Positions 56,901-63,706 are shown, counted from the first letter of the stretch. The stretch: 64,000 bases of DNA from Serripes groenlandicus (GCA_031761405.1 JASEVX010000006.1:28291533-28355532), one strand, 5' to 3'. Notes: a model not told the origin generated them from the sequence alone. Made by a program: numbers and translations.

Positions 56901-57945
56901 AGTTCCTGACGGGCGTATTATGTACCGTTTGCGGTACTCTTGTTCTCATTTTGTCACCATGTTTTCAACTGTATTCAATTATTGTACCTTCGTTTAAAGG
57001 GACATTTCCAAAAATTTCGGATATGTTTTCAAAGTCGTCTGCTGCTGATTTGCTGTATGTGGGAAAGTGTTAACATAAGGTGAGCAATTTAGAATCATCA
57101 TGATCCCCTTGTTGGAAGTATCAACAGGGGAGATAACCAATAAAAATAAACGAGATAGTCTCAACTTGAGACAACCTTTTATGGGGTGATCCAATATATA
57201 TGTACAGCACCGTATTTTGGTTCCAGTTTCAATAAGATTGCTTAACCTCATACAACAATTCTGCAGCAGACGACTTTGAACATATTTTGTCAAAAAATAG
57301 AAAATATAATCAAATGGTTAACATATGACTAAAAGTGGAAAACATTTTGGCAAAAGGAGAAATTGCTTGTTTTGAGCAACATCTTCCTTTGTCTCTATGT
57401 TTTCAAAAAGCCGTCTGCTGCAGAGGCGTCAGAAAGCGTCTATATGAGGGAAAGGGTTAAACAGTGAATAATATTTACAGAGCTCTAGATAAGGGGCATT
57501 TGTTAATGTTCTTATTTGACCCTCTAACCCTATGTTGTGGGTACTCAAATGAATTTGTTTTGGTACTCACAACATAGGGTTCATGTTAAAAATAAGTGAG
57601 AAATTGTGGGAAAAAGAGCTGAATACCCCTCGTTATCTGGACCTCTGTATTTATTGCCCTTAGTGGCAAAAAATGAAAATTTGGAAATAGTTACATTATC
57701 AAAAGGATCATCTTAAGATAAAACACAGACACAATTTTGCATTAAAAGTTTTGAAAGGTAATCTCATCGCTTGTCATTTTATTTCCAGACAGTATCGGCC
57801 AAAACAAACCCAGATTGTGATAGATTTTTCTGTGATAGACCAAATGTCCAATGGAGTTCTGGAAGACATGGATTGTCTAGCGATTAGTCCAAAGAGCAGA
57901 AGCAGGAGCACATCGGAAGCTGACTCAACTACCAACCAGTCTTAA
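44874..57945 (+). CDS. DCTD: Deoxycytidylate deaminase (dCMP deaminase), five exons
   Basis: Exons 44874-44914, 47635-47743, 50134-50269, 52884-53097, 57789-57945. All borders are GT/AG and all phases join, giving 657 nt, 218 residues plus stop. The enzyme hydrolytically converts dCMP to dUMP, feeding thymidylate synthesis in the cytosol. Visible: [20 protein letters not shown] (25-45) at the fold start, [12 protein letters not shown] allosteric/substrate loop, zinc ligands His98 (CHAELNA), Cys124 and Cys127 (FPCNEC), proton-shuttling Glu100, and SDKYHD in the C-terminal core. The Ser/Arg-rich tail (residues ~200-218) is longer than in the roughly 178-residue human protein. Introns are packed with mobile elements. 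The stop codon coincides with a MITE TTAA. Confidence 0.95.
45069..45215 (+). mobile_element. TTAA MITE, left part
   Basis: TTAACCCTTTCCCATCTACA end and CATTGTGACAAAAGAAG centre; right end lost. Confidence 0.7.
45293..45551 (+). mobile_element. TTAA MITE, rearranged
   Basis: 259 bp. Left half reads CTCATATAAACGCTTTCGGACG and right half TATGAAGGAAAGGGTTAA. The centre (CATTCAATTTCTCCATAATTG) joins two opposite-orientation halves, a chimera. Confidence 0.82.
45560..45697 (-). mobile_element. CAGAG-type palindromic MITE, partial
   Basis: GGGTACCTAAAAGAATTGTC arm, its complement GACGATTCTTTTGAGTACCC, and right end CATATCTAGAGCTCTG. Confidence 0.7.
45987..46055 (+). mobile_element. CAGAG-type MITE, left end
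   Basis: CAGAGTCCTAGATAAGGAGG then TACAATATCTATCTCATTA; remainder missing. Confidence 0.55.
46170..46399 (+). mobile_element. TTAA fold-back MITE
   Basis: 230 bp, both TTAA ends. Confidence 0.92.
46402..46608 (+). mobile_element. CAGAG-type MITE, complete
   Basis: CAGAGAGGTTAAAAAGAGGG to CTTATCTAGATTA...AGCTCTG, flanked by TTAACA / TTAAAA (6 bp, one mismatch). Central palindrome TGTGGGTACTCAA/TTGAGTACCCACA. Sits 2 bp after a TTAA MITE. Confidence 0.75.
46660..46795 (+). mobile_element. TTAA MITE, 3' half
   Basis: GAGTTGAAAACATTGTGAC to ATGTTGGAAAGGGTA. Confidence 0.6.
47139..47568 (+). mobile_element. TTAA MITE containing a second MITE
   Basis: Outer left TIR TTAACCCTTTACCTCATA, interior to ACTTTCATTTAA; resumes after the inner copy at ATGGAATTTTGCTGCGGAG and ends TATGTGGGAAAGGCTTAG. 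Confidence 0.8.
47294..47521 (+). mobile_element. TTAA MITE nested in a MITE
   Basis: 228 bp, inserted at an internal TTAA of the outer copy. Confidence 0.9.
47635..47743 (+). CDS. DCTD: DCTD exon 2
   Basis: Acceptor CTTGTTTCAG, donor GTGAGT. Encodes [20 protein letters not shown] to SKDPRTQ. Confidence 0.95.
47776..47916. repeat. 141-bp imperfect palindrome in DCTD intron 2
   Basis: Arm ATTATTGGGTTTGTTACTGA + CCCACTACGGAAATATAGGG mirrored by CCCTATATTTCCGTAGTGGG + TCAGTAAACAAACCCAATAA around GCGAGGCGATAGCCGAG. A half copy (CCCCTATAGAAATATAGGGG) lies at about 48178. Confidence 0.9.
48286..48474 (+). mobile_element. TTAA MITE with matched TIR change
   Basis: 189 bp; TTAACACTTTCCCTCATA and TATGAGGGAAAGTGTTAA carry the same base change in both TIRs. 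Confidence 0.88.
48479..48662 (+). mobile_element. CAGAG-type MITE, complete
   Basis: CAGAGGTCCAGATAAGCAGG to CCTTATCTAGAGATCTG, flanked by AATATC / AATATG (6 bp, one mismatch). 184 bp with the TGTGGGTACTCAA palindrome. Confidence 0.8.
48829..49056 (+). mobile_element. TTAA MITE
   Basis: GATAACCCTTTCTTGCATAC to AGGTGAAAAAGGGTTAA, 228 bp. Fragments of another copy lie at 48680-48830. Confidence 0.8.
49057..49723. other. DCTD intron 2, no element resolved
   Basis: AT-rich; one short palindrome AATCACAGATTGCTGTGATT at 49681-49700. Confidence 0.4.
49724..49802 (+). mobile_element. TTAA MITE left part, cut by a SINE
   Basis: TTAACCCTTTCCCACATATA end and GCAGACGACTTTGAAAGC; stops where the SINE tail begins. 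Confidence 0.7.
49803..50100 (-). mobile_element. Full-length tRNA-derived SINE next to DCTD exon 3
   Basis: Minus-strand head with A-box TAGCTCAGTCGGAAG and B-box GAGTTCAAACCCC, tail GGCGTTAAACCC plus (AATC)n. Its head ends 33 bp before exon 3. Confidence 0.85.
50134..50269 (+). CDS. DCTD: DCTD exon 3
   Basis: Acceptor TTTGTGTTTGTAG, donor GTAGGT. Encodes [20 protein letters not shown] through ETKQLY. Confidence 0.95.
50281..50496 (+). mobile_element. TTAA MITE lacking its left TIR
   Basis: Begins TTCTGACGCCTCTGCAGCAG, 12 bp after the exon 3 donor, with a small CCTCTGCAGCAG tandem. Ends TATGAGGGAAAGGGTTAA. Confidence 0.85.
50639..51058 (+). mobile_element. TTAA MITE containing a second MITE
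   Basis: TTAACCCGTTCGTTCCCACA left end; resumes after the inner copy at GGTGTCTGCTGCAGAATTG and decays by AGAGAAGGGTC. Confidence 0.75.
50782..51010 (+). mobile_element. TTAA MITE nested in a MITE
   Basis: 229 bp, both ends, inserted at TTAA of the outer copy. Confidence 0.9.
51084..52434 (+). mobile_element. Satellite-bearing hairpin element, 169-bp core
   Basis: 5' hairpin ATACGCCGCC/GGCGGTGGTAT, a CTGTCCGTCCGTCGGTACG tract, then five units of about 169 bp (GTGAACGCAACTCCTCC at 51163, 51334, 51502, 51671, diverging). 3' end GGCGGCACTGGCACTCTTG in T-rich host. In DCTD intron 3. Confidence 0.8.
52690..52865 (+). mobile_element. TTAA MITE remnant next to DCTD exon 4
   Basis: GCAGATGACTTTGTAAAACA to TCAGCTGCTGCAGATTTG; TIRs decayed. 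Ends about 20 bp before the exon 4 acceptor AG. A further decayed piece is at 52540-52660. Confidence 0.6.
52884..53097 (+). CDS. DCTD: DCTD exon 4 (catalytic)
   Basis: Acceptor AAAATTATTTCAG, donor GTGAGA. Encodes [24 protein letters not shown] and [10 protein letters not shown]: all zinc ligands and the catalytic Glu. Confidence 0.96.
53190..54848 (+). mobile_element. Pearl/Helentron-like element with a nested hAT element
   Basis: 5' part GTGAGCTATTGTGATCACTC + ACCG is cut by the hAT element and resumes at CCAGCGTCCATTTAAATC. Core units of roughly 160 bp (GAAAACTTAAAAATCTT, CCCGATTTGAAAA) run to about 54848, where a MITE begins. The 3' hairpin is not seen. Confidence 0.65.
53225..54188. 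mobile_element. Non-autonomous hAT element, 964 bp, 8-bp duplication
   Basis: Exact 10-bp TIRs CAGGGCTCCG / CGGAGCCCTG, flanked by CCGTTCAG (53217-53224) and CCGTCCAG (54189-54196). A block of about 100 bp with GATGCTCATCAAAGCATCC is tandemly repeated inside. No transposase. Confidence 0.88.
54961..56942 (+). mobile_element. Satellite-bearing hairpin element, roughly 150-bp core
   Basis: 5' ATACGATCGTT.../AACGGTCCGTAT hairpin, a (TCCG)n tract at 55015-55035, units TTTTCCGCACTTTTTTC + TGAGCTATTGAGCTGAAAT + GAATGAGTTATGCCCCTTTT, 3' GTACCGTTTGCGGTAC hairpin plus TCTTG. Flanked by TTCTCATTTT on both sides. Confidence 0.82.
55548..56483 (+). mobile_element. Pearl/Helentron-like element, GGGCCAT family, nested
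   Basis: 936 bp. 5' hairpin AGCTCACCTGAGC/GCTCAAGGTGAG, GTCCGTCGTGCGTCGTCC tract, four units of about 165 bp, a poly-G run at 56226-56247, and 3' hairpin GGGCCATCATGGCCC plus TCTTG. Inserted in a T-run of the surrounding satellite. Confidence 0.9.
57078..57111 (+). mobile_element. Hairpin element 3' end, fragment
   Basis: GGTGAGCAATTTAGAATCAT + CATGATCCCCTTG; only the last 34 bp are present. Confidence 0.5.
57242..57460 (+). mobile_element. TTAA MITE with left-TIR deletion
   Basis: Left end TTAACCTCATACAAC lacks six bases of the TIR; right TIR TATGAGGGAAAGGGTTAA is intact. Confidence 0.85.
57478..57647 (+). mobile_element. CAGAG-type palindromic MITE, complete
   Basis: 170 bp. CAGAGCTCTAGATAAGGGG to CGTTATCTGGACCTCTG, flanked by exact TATTTA duplications (57472-57477, 57648-57653). 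Confidence 0.88.
57789..57945 (+). CDS. DCTD: DCTD exon 5 and stop
   Basis: Acceptor CATTTTATTTCCAG. Encodes [17 protein letters not shown], homologous to the human C-terminus, then the acidic and Ser/Arg-rich extension to TAA (57943-57945). Confidence 0.93.
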
Positions 57946-58118
57946 ACCCTTTCTCACGCCTCCGCTGAAGACATTTTTGAAAACATTGTGACAAAAGGAG
58001 AAAAGAGCAATTTTTCAACTTTATTCAATTGTTATATATTCATTTATAGAGATTCCATCTTTTCATCTAGAAGTTCTATAGTTGTCTGCTGCTGAATTGT
58101 TGCATGAGGGAAAGGGAA
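57942..58118 (+). mobile_element. TTAA MITE forming the start of the DCTD 3' UTR
   Basis: TTAAACCCTTTCTCACGCC, CATTGTGACAAAAGGAG centre, GTTGTCTGCTGCTGAATTG and GCATGAGGGAAAGGG right end. Its left TTAA contains the stop codon TAA. An AATAAA at 58265 in a following decayed MITE (58188-58370) may be the poly(A) signal. Confidence 0.78.
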
Positions 58119-58440
58119 AACTGAATACCTGATACAATATTTTTTAGGTGTCCCTGGCTTTAGTAAATTTTTGTTTGGGTTGCTGTTTAGACCTTTTTCC
58201 CCCCACACAAAATCTGAAGCAGAAGACTGAAAACATTTCAACAGAATTATGAATGCTTTCTATAAATAAAAGAACAATTATTGAATAAAGTTGAAAACAT
58301 TGTGGAAAAAAGGAGACATTGCTCATCATAGGCTTCACTCAGAGTGTGTTTGTATGCGGGAAAAGGTCAAGATATTGTTGGAAAAGTATAAATTAATCGA
58401 TGTTATTAGCGTTTGGAATTTAAGACTTGGCTTTCCTGGT

Positions 58441-58657
58441 TTAATCATTTCCCTCATATAGACACTTTCTGAAGCCTCTGCAGCAGACGGCTTTTTGAAA
58501 ACATTCTGACAAAAGAAGAAATTGCTAAAAACGAGTAATATCTCCTTTTGCCACAATGTTTTCCACCTTTAGTAATAGATTATCCATTCAATTATAGAGC
58601 TTTTCTATTTTTGAAAAGATATGTTCAAATTTGTTGTCGTATGAGGGAAAGGGTTAA
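58441..58657 (+). mobile_element. TTAA fold-back MITE
   Basis: TTAATCATTTCCCTCATA to TATGAGGGAAAGGGTTAA, 217 bp. Confidence 0.87.
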
Positions 58658-58671
58658 CCCCCATGCGTGGC

Positions 58672-58771
58672 TATTGTGTTGGAATGCCCTTTTGGCAAGA
58701 CATGTTTCCTAGCCTTGTACTGGTTTCTTACCTAGGTATCATTGAATAAGTGAACTGTTGCCATGATATAA
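58672..58771 (+). mobile_element. SINE 3' part, cut by a MITE
   Basis: GGAATGCCCTTTTGGCAAGA to GAACTGTTGCCATGATATAA, stopping where the next MITE begins. Confidence 0.65.
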
Positions 58772-58912
58772 TTAATCCTTTCCCACATACATCAATTCTG
58801 CAGCAGATGACTTTCAAAACATAATGACAAAAACATGAAAAATCTCAATAAATGTCACAATGTTTTTAAAAGTCCTCTGCTGCAGATGCGTCTACAGGTA
58901 GGAATGGGTTAA
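58772..58912 (+). mobile_element. TTAA MITE, internally deleted
   Basis: TTAATCCTTTCCCACATAC to GGTAGGAATGGGTTAA, 141 bp. An end-less fragment follows at 58960-59066. Confidence 0.8.
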
Positions 58913-59177
58913 ATGAAATACTGTTGAAAATGGTGTTAAATTCTAATAAAGCAATAATTCAGGTGCTATTCAATATAATTACTTTCCTTTATAGAGATTT
59001 TCCTTGATTGTGCCTAAATGTTTTCAAAGTTGTATGATGAAGATTTGATGAATGTGGGAAGAGGTTAAGTGGTAGAATTTATATGCAAATATTTTAATAT
59101 AATCAGACATGCATTACATGATTGATGAGATTTTGCGTGTTTCTGTTTTAAACAAAAACCTGTAGCTAACAGTGCTG

Positions 59178-59373
59178 TTAACCTTTCCCACATACAACAA
59201 ATCCCCAGCAGAAGACATTTGATGAAATCTAGGAAAAATATGGAAAAATCTCTATAAACGAAATTATATTTGTTAAATAGAGTTAACATTGTAGCAAAAG
59301 GAGAATGTTAATTCAATGTTAATAAGTCATCTGCTGCAATTGCATCGAAAAGCATCTGCAGTGGGAAAGGCAT
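59178..59373 (+). mobile_element. TTAA MITE, older copy
   Basis: TTAACCTTTCCCACATAC to CAGTGGGAAAGGCATAA. Confidence 0.75.
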
Positions 59374-59604
59374 AAAACATGTAGTCATCATTTTAGTGGT
59401 AAACTCAATGTCTTGTTATTATTTTTCTTGTCTTCTGTTTTTAGAGACATCAGATGGTAAAAATGTAACAACTGAGAATAAAAAGGAAAGCATGGTGGAA
59501 AAGGGAGAAATTGTTTGTTCTCCTTTCTGGCAATGTTTTGAAATTTTGTTTGTGTCAGGGATAGAATCATTGGTGAATTGTCTAGTTATGGGGGGTTCTT
59601 AACC

Positions 59605-60016
59605 CACTTGGAAACATAGTGACAAAAACCTGAAAAATTGTAAAAGATAATTTAATTGTTAACCCTTTCCCTCATACGACAATTCTGCAGCAGACGACTT
59701 TGAACGTATTTTGTCAAAACATAGAAAATCTCCATAATTGAATGGATAACCTTTGACTAAAAGTGGAAAACATTGTGGCAAAAGGAGAAATTGCACGTTT
59801 TGTGCAATTTCTTCTTTTGTCGCTGTTTTCAAAAAGCCGTCTGCTGCAGAGGCGTCCGAAAGCGTTTAATATGAAGGAAAGGGTTAAATAAAGTTGAAAA
59901 CATTTTGGCCAAAGGAGAAATTGCTCATCAAGAGCAATTTAACCTTTGGCAAAATGTTTTCAAAAGTCTTCTGCTGCTATTGCGTCAAAATGCGTCTGCA
60001 GGTGGGAAAGGGTTAA
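59605..60016 (+). mobile_element. TTAA MITE (left end lost) containing a second MITE
   Basis: GAAACATAGTGACAAAAACC to AATTG, interrupted at TTAA, resuming ATAAAGTTGAAAACATTTTG and ending GGTGGGAAAGGGTTAA. Confidence 0.8.
59659..59887 (+). mobile_element. TTAA MITE nested in a MITE
   Basis: 229 bp, both TTAA ends. Confidence 0.92.
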
Positions 60017-60090
60017 TAGCAGTTTGTTCTGAGGTCGGTGAAGAGTGAACAGGCTTGTCAGAGTATTCATTGTACACAGAAGGAATCATC

Positions 60091-60297
60091 TGTGGTAGAG
60101 TGGTTAGCGTCGGGGATTTCGAAACTAGGTGTCCCGGGTTTGATCCCCAGTCGCGGCACTATGGTCATGGTGGAGTGCCCTTGGGCAAGGCACATTTGTC
60201 TAGCCTAGTACTGGTTTGTTTACCCAGGGATCATGAATAAGTGAACTGTCGCCGTGATATAACTGAAATAATGTTGAAAGCGGCGTAAAACCCCAAA
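60091..60297 (+). mobile_element. tRNA-derived SINE, plus strand
   Basis: A-box TGGTAGAGTGGTTAGCG, B-box GGGTTTGATCCCC, body AGGCACATTTGTCTAGCC and ATCATGAATAAGTGAACTG, 3' GGCGTAAAACCCC. No clear target duplication. A tRNA gene is excluded by the absence of a cloverleaf 3' half. Confidence 0.8.
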
Positions 60298-60445
60298 TCA
60301 CTAGATCACTAGAGTTGGCTCCTAACTCTCCACGCATGTCTGGCCCAAGGTCAATATTGTCTATAATACCATATTTATGTATGGAATAACATTCAAGAAA
60401 ATATGTGTTGTCATACATAGATAGCCCTTTCCCTTAATTGCTATT

Positions 60446-60740
60446 TCATCTCTTTCCCACATACAGCAAATACGCAGCAGACAACTTTAAATATATTGGG
60501 CAAAAATATGTAAAGTCTATAATTGAAAGAAACAACACACAAAAACAAGCATAAGAATGCATCTGATTGTTGAAAAGGGTTAAAAGGTTGTCTGTTGTGA
60601 ATATTGGTATAGAAAAATGGAAGACACGTTTTGATACAGAGTTGAAAGTGGGAAAAGTAGAAATTAATTTCTCACAATGTTTTCAAAAGTTGTCTGCAGC
60701 AGAAGAGTCAGACGGTGTCTTTAGGAGGGGAGAGTTAATG
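60446..60740 (+). mobile_element. Two decayed TTAA MITE fragments
   Basis: CTCTTTCCCACATACAGC start at 60449, GATTGTTGAAAAGGGTTAA end at 60584, then AATATTGG...TCTGCAGCAGAAGAG to 60735. Confidence 0.5.
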
Positions 60741-60751
60741 TGAAAAAGTTG

Positions 60752-60977
60752 TTAACCCTTTCCCTCATATAAACGCTTTCGGACGCCTCTGCAGCAGATG
60801 GCTTTTTGAAAACATAGTGACAAAAGAAGAAATTGCACAAAACGTGCAATTTCTCCTTTTGCCACAATGTTTTCCACTTCTAGTCATAGGTTATCCATTC
60901 AATTATAGAGATTTTCTATGTTTTGACAAAATACGTTCAAAGTCGTCTGCAGAATTGTCGTATGAGGGAAAGGGTTA
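60752..60977 (+). mobile_element. TTAA MITE (occupied site of a pair)
   Basis: 226 bp. Left flank AGAGTTAATGTGAAAAAGTT + G, right flank ACAACGATATAAT; the same flanks join across one TTAA at 61171. Confidence 0.93.
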
Positions 60978-61250
60978 AACAACGATATAATGGTTATCCA
61001 TTCAATTATAGAGATTTTCTATGTTTTGACAAAATACGTTCAAAGTCGTCTGCTGCAGAATTGTCGTATGAGGGAAAGGGTTAAACAACGATATAATTTC
61101 TCTGGACTGCCATGTATATTCTTGTGTTCCGAGCACTATAATTTTCTTGAGAGTTAATGTGAAAAAGTTGTTAAACAACGATATAATTTCTCTGGACTGC
61201 CATGTATATTCTTGTGTTCCAAGCACTATAATTTTCTTTGTGAGAAGTTA
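60978..61250 (+). repeat. Local duplications with a partial MITE and an empty site
   Basis: 60990-61081 repeats the right half of the MITE. ACAACGATATAATTTCTCTGG and the following roughly 65 bp occur at 61085 and 61175. The unoccupied TTAA is at 61171-61174. Confidence 0.9.
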
Positions 61251-61299
61251 ATTTTGAAATAAAATGCTCTACATGTTAATCTTCTTTCTTATTTCTCCC

Positions 61300-61837
61300 A
61301 TTTTGTATGTACGCTGTATTTGTATGGGCTGTATGATGGGAACACCGGATGCTGGCAGGCGTCTGCATCTTGTCCCTCTCTAAGTTGAACAGTTTTTATC
61401 CAATCTTCACCAAACACATTTGTGGGCACAAAGTCTAGGCCAAAGTCGATAACAAACCAAATCCTGCAACGTACTTTTAGGTTATGGCCTTGGAATTATT
61501 TAATATTGGCCAAATTAGCATGGTCCGCTCTCTATGTCAAACAGTTTTCATCTGATCTTCACCAAACTGGTTAAATGTGGTTGTAGGCATAATGTTTGGC
61601 CAAGTTTGATACCAGCCAAATCAGGACTTTTGGATACTGGCCTTGAATTCTCAAACATTTGGTCAAATAGGCCATTTCTGCTCTATAACTTCAATGATTT
61701 TTTTTCCATCTTCAGCATGTTTGCTGTGAATGTTTATGGGCAAAAACCTTGGTTGCAATAAAAGACTCACAAGATAACTTTAGTCATTTAGTTATGCCAC
61801 CCTGACAGGCATCTTTTGTGACAGTTTGGCACTCTTG
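61300..61837 (+). mobile_element. Satellite-bearing hairpin element, roughly 155-bp core
   Basis: Units with CTCTATGTCAAACAGTTTTC, ATCTTCACCAAACTGG and GTTATGGCCTTGGAATT, about three copies; 3' end TGACAGTTTGGCACTCTTG then T-run. The 5' boundary is uncertain. Confidence 0.65.
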
Positions 61838-61871
61838 TTTCCATAAAGAAAGTTTTAGTTCAATCTGGGCC

Positions 61872-62120
61872 TTAAACCTTTCCCTCATACAACAAATCTG
61901 CTGCAGACGACTTTGAAAACCTAAAGGCAAAAACATGAAAAATCTTCATAAATGAAAAATCTTCATAAATGAAAGTTTATTTATTAAATAGAGTTGAAAA
62001 CATTGTGACAAATGGAGAAATTGCTCGTTTTGAGCAATTTCTCCTTTTGTCACAATGTTTTCAAAAGTCGCGAGCAGCAGAGGCGTCAAAAAGTGTCTAT
62101 GTGGTGTGGGAAAGGGTTAA
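61872..62120 (+). mobile_element. TTAA MITE with small internal tandem
   Basis: 249 bp; TTAAACCTTTCCCTCATAC to GTGTGGGAAAGGGTTAA. AAAAATCTTCATAAATG is duplicated inside. Confidence 0.88.
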
Positions 62121-62136
62121 TGGAGCAAGCATTTTT

Positions 62137-62294
62137 AGCTCGACTTTTGAAAAAAACGAGAGCTATTGTCATGACCCTGGCGTCGTCGGCGGCGGTGGCG
62201 TCGTCGTCTGGGTTAAGGTTTTTTGTTCAGCTCGGGTTAAGTTTTTTTTCTGTTTTCTATCAGTCGAGCGTCTGTGCCGTACGCGGTGCTCTTG
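62137..62294 (+). mobile_element. Short hairpin-ended element, AGCTCGAC family
   Basis: 158 bp; 5' AGCTCGACTTTTG.../CGAGAGCT hairpin, GGCGTCGTCGGCGGCGGTGG tract, 3' CCGTACGCGG + TGCTCTTG. Counterpart of 10218-10418. Confidence 0.8.
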
Positions 62295-62559
62295 TTCTTT
62301 ACAACAGTGCAACAGTCAGAGAATGTGCCCTCCAAAAAATGCACAATGTTTTCAAGTGTGTATCAAAATAATATTGCAAATGTTCCAGATATAACATGAT
62401 TTCGCAGATTTTTCAGAACATCCTATTTGGTAAACACAATGTCCAAAAGATCTCCTTTTCTGAGCATCCCCTTTTCTTGTGCTTCAAAATGTTATACGAG
62501 CTGAGCTGAAAAAAAAAAAAGTGTTAGACGTTTGTGATCCAGATCAGGCAGAACAAAGG

Positions 62560-63706
62560 TGCAGTCGGATGCAGCAAGGATATATGGGATATAATTTTGA
62601 CAAATAGCACAATTATCCTTATCCCCTTTTTTCATGCTGCAAAATATTTAAGTGTTTTTATAGCTGATTTGATAAAAACTTTTGCAGAATTGAAAATTTG
62701 ACAGCTTTGCATAATAGCCAGATATTCTTATCGCCTTTTGTCATGCTACTGTTTTTACAACCAATTTGGACGAAAACTATTGCAGCAAGGAAAAATGGGA
62801 CAGTTTTGCTGATTTGATGACAAATTTTGCAGCATGAAAAGATGGGACATAGCTTTGCTTAATTAATAGCCAGATATTATTCTCATCCCCTTTTGTCATG
62901 CTGCAAAAGTAATCGGTGTTTTTTTCAATCAATTTGCAGCATCGAAAAATGGGACAGTTTTACCTAATTGTCGTATGTCGTTCTCGTTCCCTTTTGTCCT
63001 GCTGCAAAAGTTTAGTGTTTGTACCATTGATTTGATGAAAAGATGGGACATAGCTTTGCCTAATAACCAGATATTGTTCCCATCCCCTTTTGTCATGCTG
63101 CAAAAGTATTCAGTGTTTTTACAATCTCTTGGCAGCATGGGAAAATGGGACAGTTTTGCCTAATAGTCAGATGTTGTTCTTGTCCCCTTTTGTCCTGCTT
63201 CAAAAGTTTACTGTGTTTGTACAACTGATTTGATGAAAACTTTTGCAGCATGAAAAGATGGGACATAGCTTTGCTTAATAGCCGGATATTGTTCTCATCC
63301 CCTTTTGTCATGCTGCAAAAGTCCCCCTTTTCAGTGTTTTTACAATCGCTTTGCAGCATGGGAAAATGGGACAGTTTTGCCTAATAGTCAGATGTCGTTC
63401 TCGTCCCCTTTTGTCCTGCTGCAAAAGTTGACTGTGTTTATACAACTGATTTGATGAAAACTTTTGCAGCATGAAAAGATGGGACATAGCTTTTTTTAAT
63501 AGCCAGCTATGATCTCATCCCCTTTTGTCATGCTGCAAAAGTTTTCAGTGTTTTGACAACTGATTTGATGAAAACTTTTGCAGCATGAAAAAATGGGACA
63601 GTTTTGCCTAATAGTCAGATGTCGTTCTCATCCCCTTTTGACCTGCTGCAAACGTTTAGTGTTTTGATAACTGGTTTGATGAACACTTTTGCAGCATGAA
63701 AAGATG
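62560..63706 (+). repeat. 107-bp satellite with alternating A/B monomers
   Basis: Monomers carry either GGGACATAGCTTTGC (about 62844, 63046, 63261, 63481) or GGGACAGTTTTGCC (62952, 63147, 63368, 63595), strictly alternating. Each contains CTTTTGCAGCATG and its complement CATGCTGCAAAAG. Confidence 0.88.

Larger units (their letters stand above)
54849..57073 (+). mobile_element. TTAA MITE split by two nested elements
   Basis: TTAACCCTTACCCTAATA left end; interior to AGCAATTTCTCATTTT; resumes at TTCTCATTTTGTCACC; ends TATGTGGGAAAGTGTTAA. About 1.98 kb is inserted. Confidence 0.85.

Noticed and set aside
62012..62394. Overlapping 119- and 141-codon ORFs
   Set aside because: They run through a MITE and a short hairpin element; composition follows the CGTCGT tract, with no recognisable domain.
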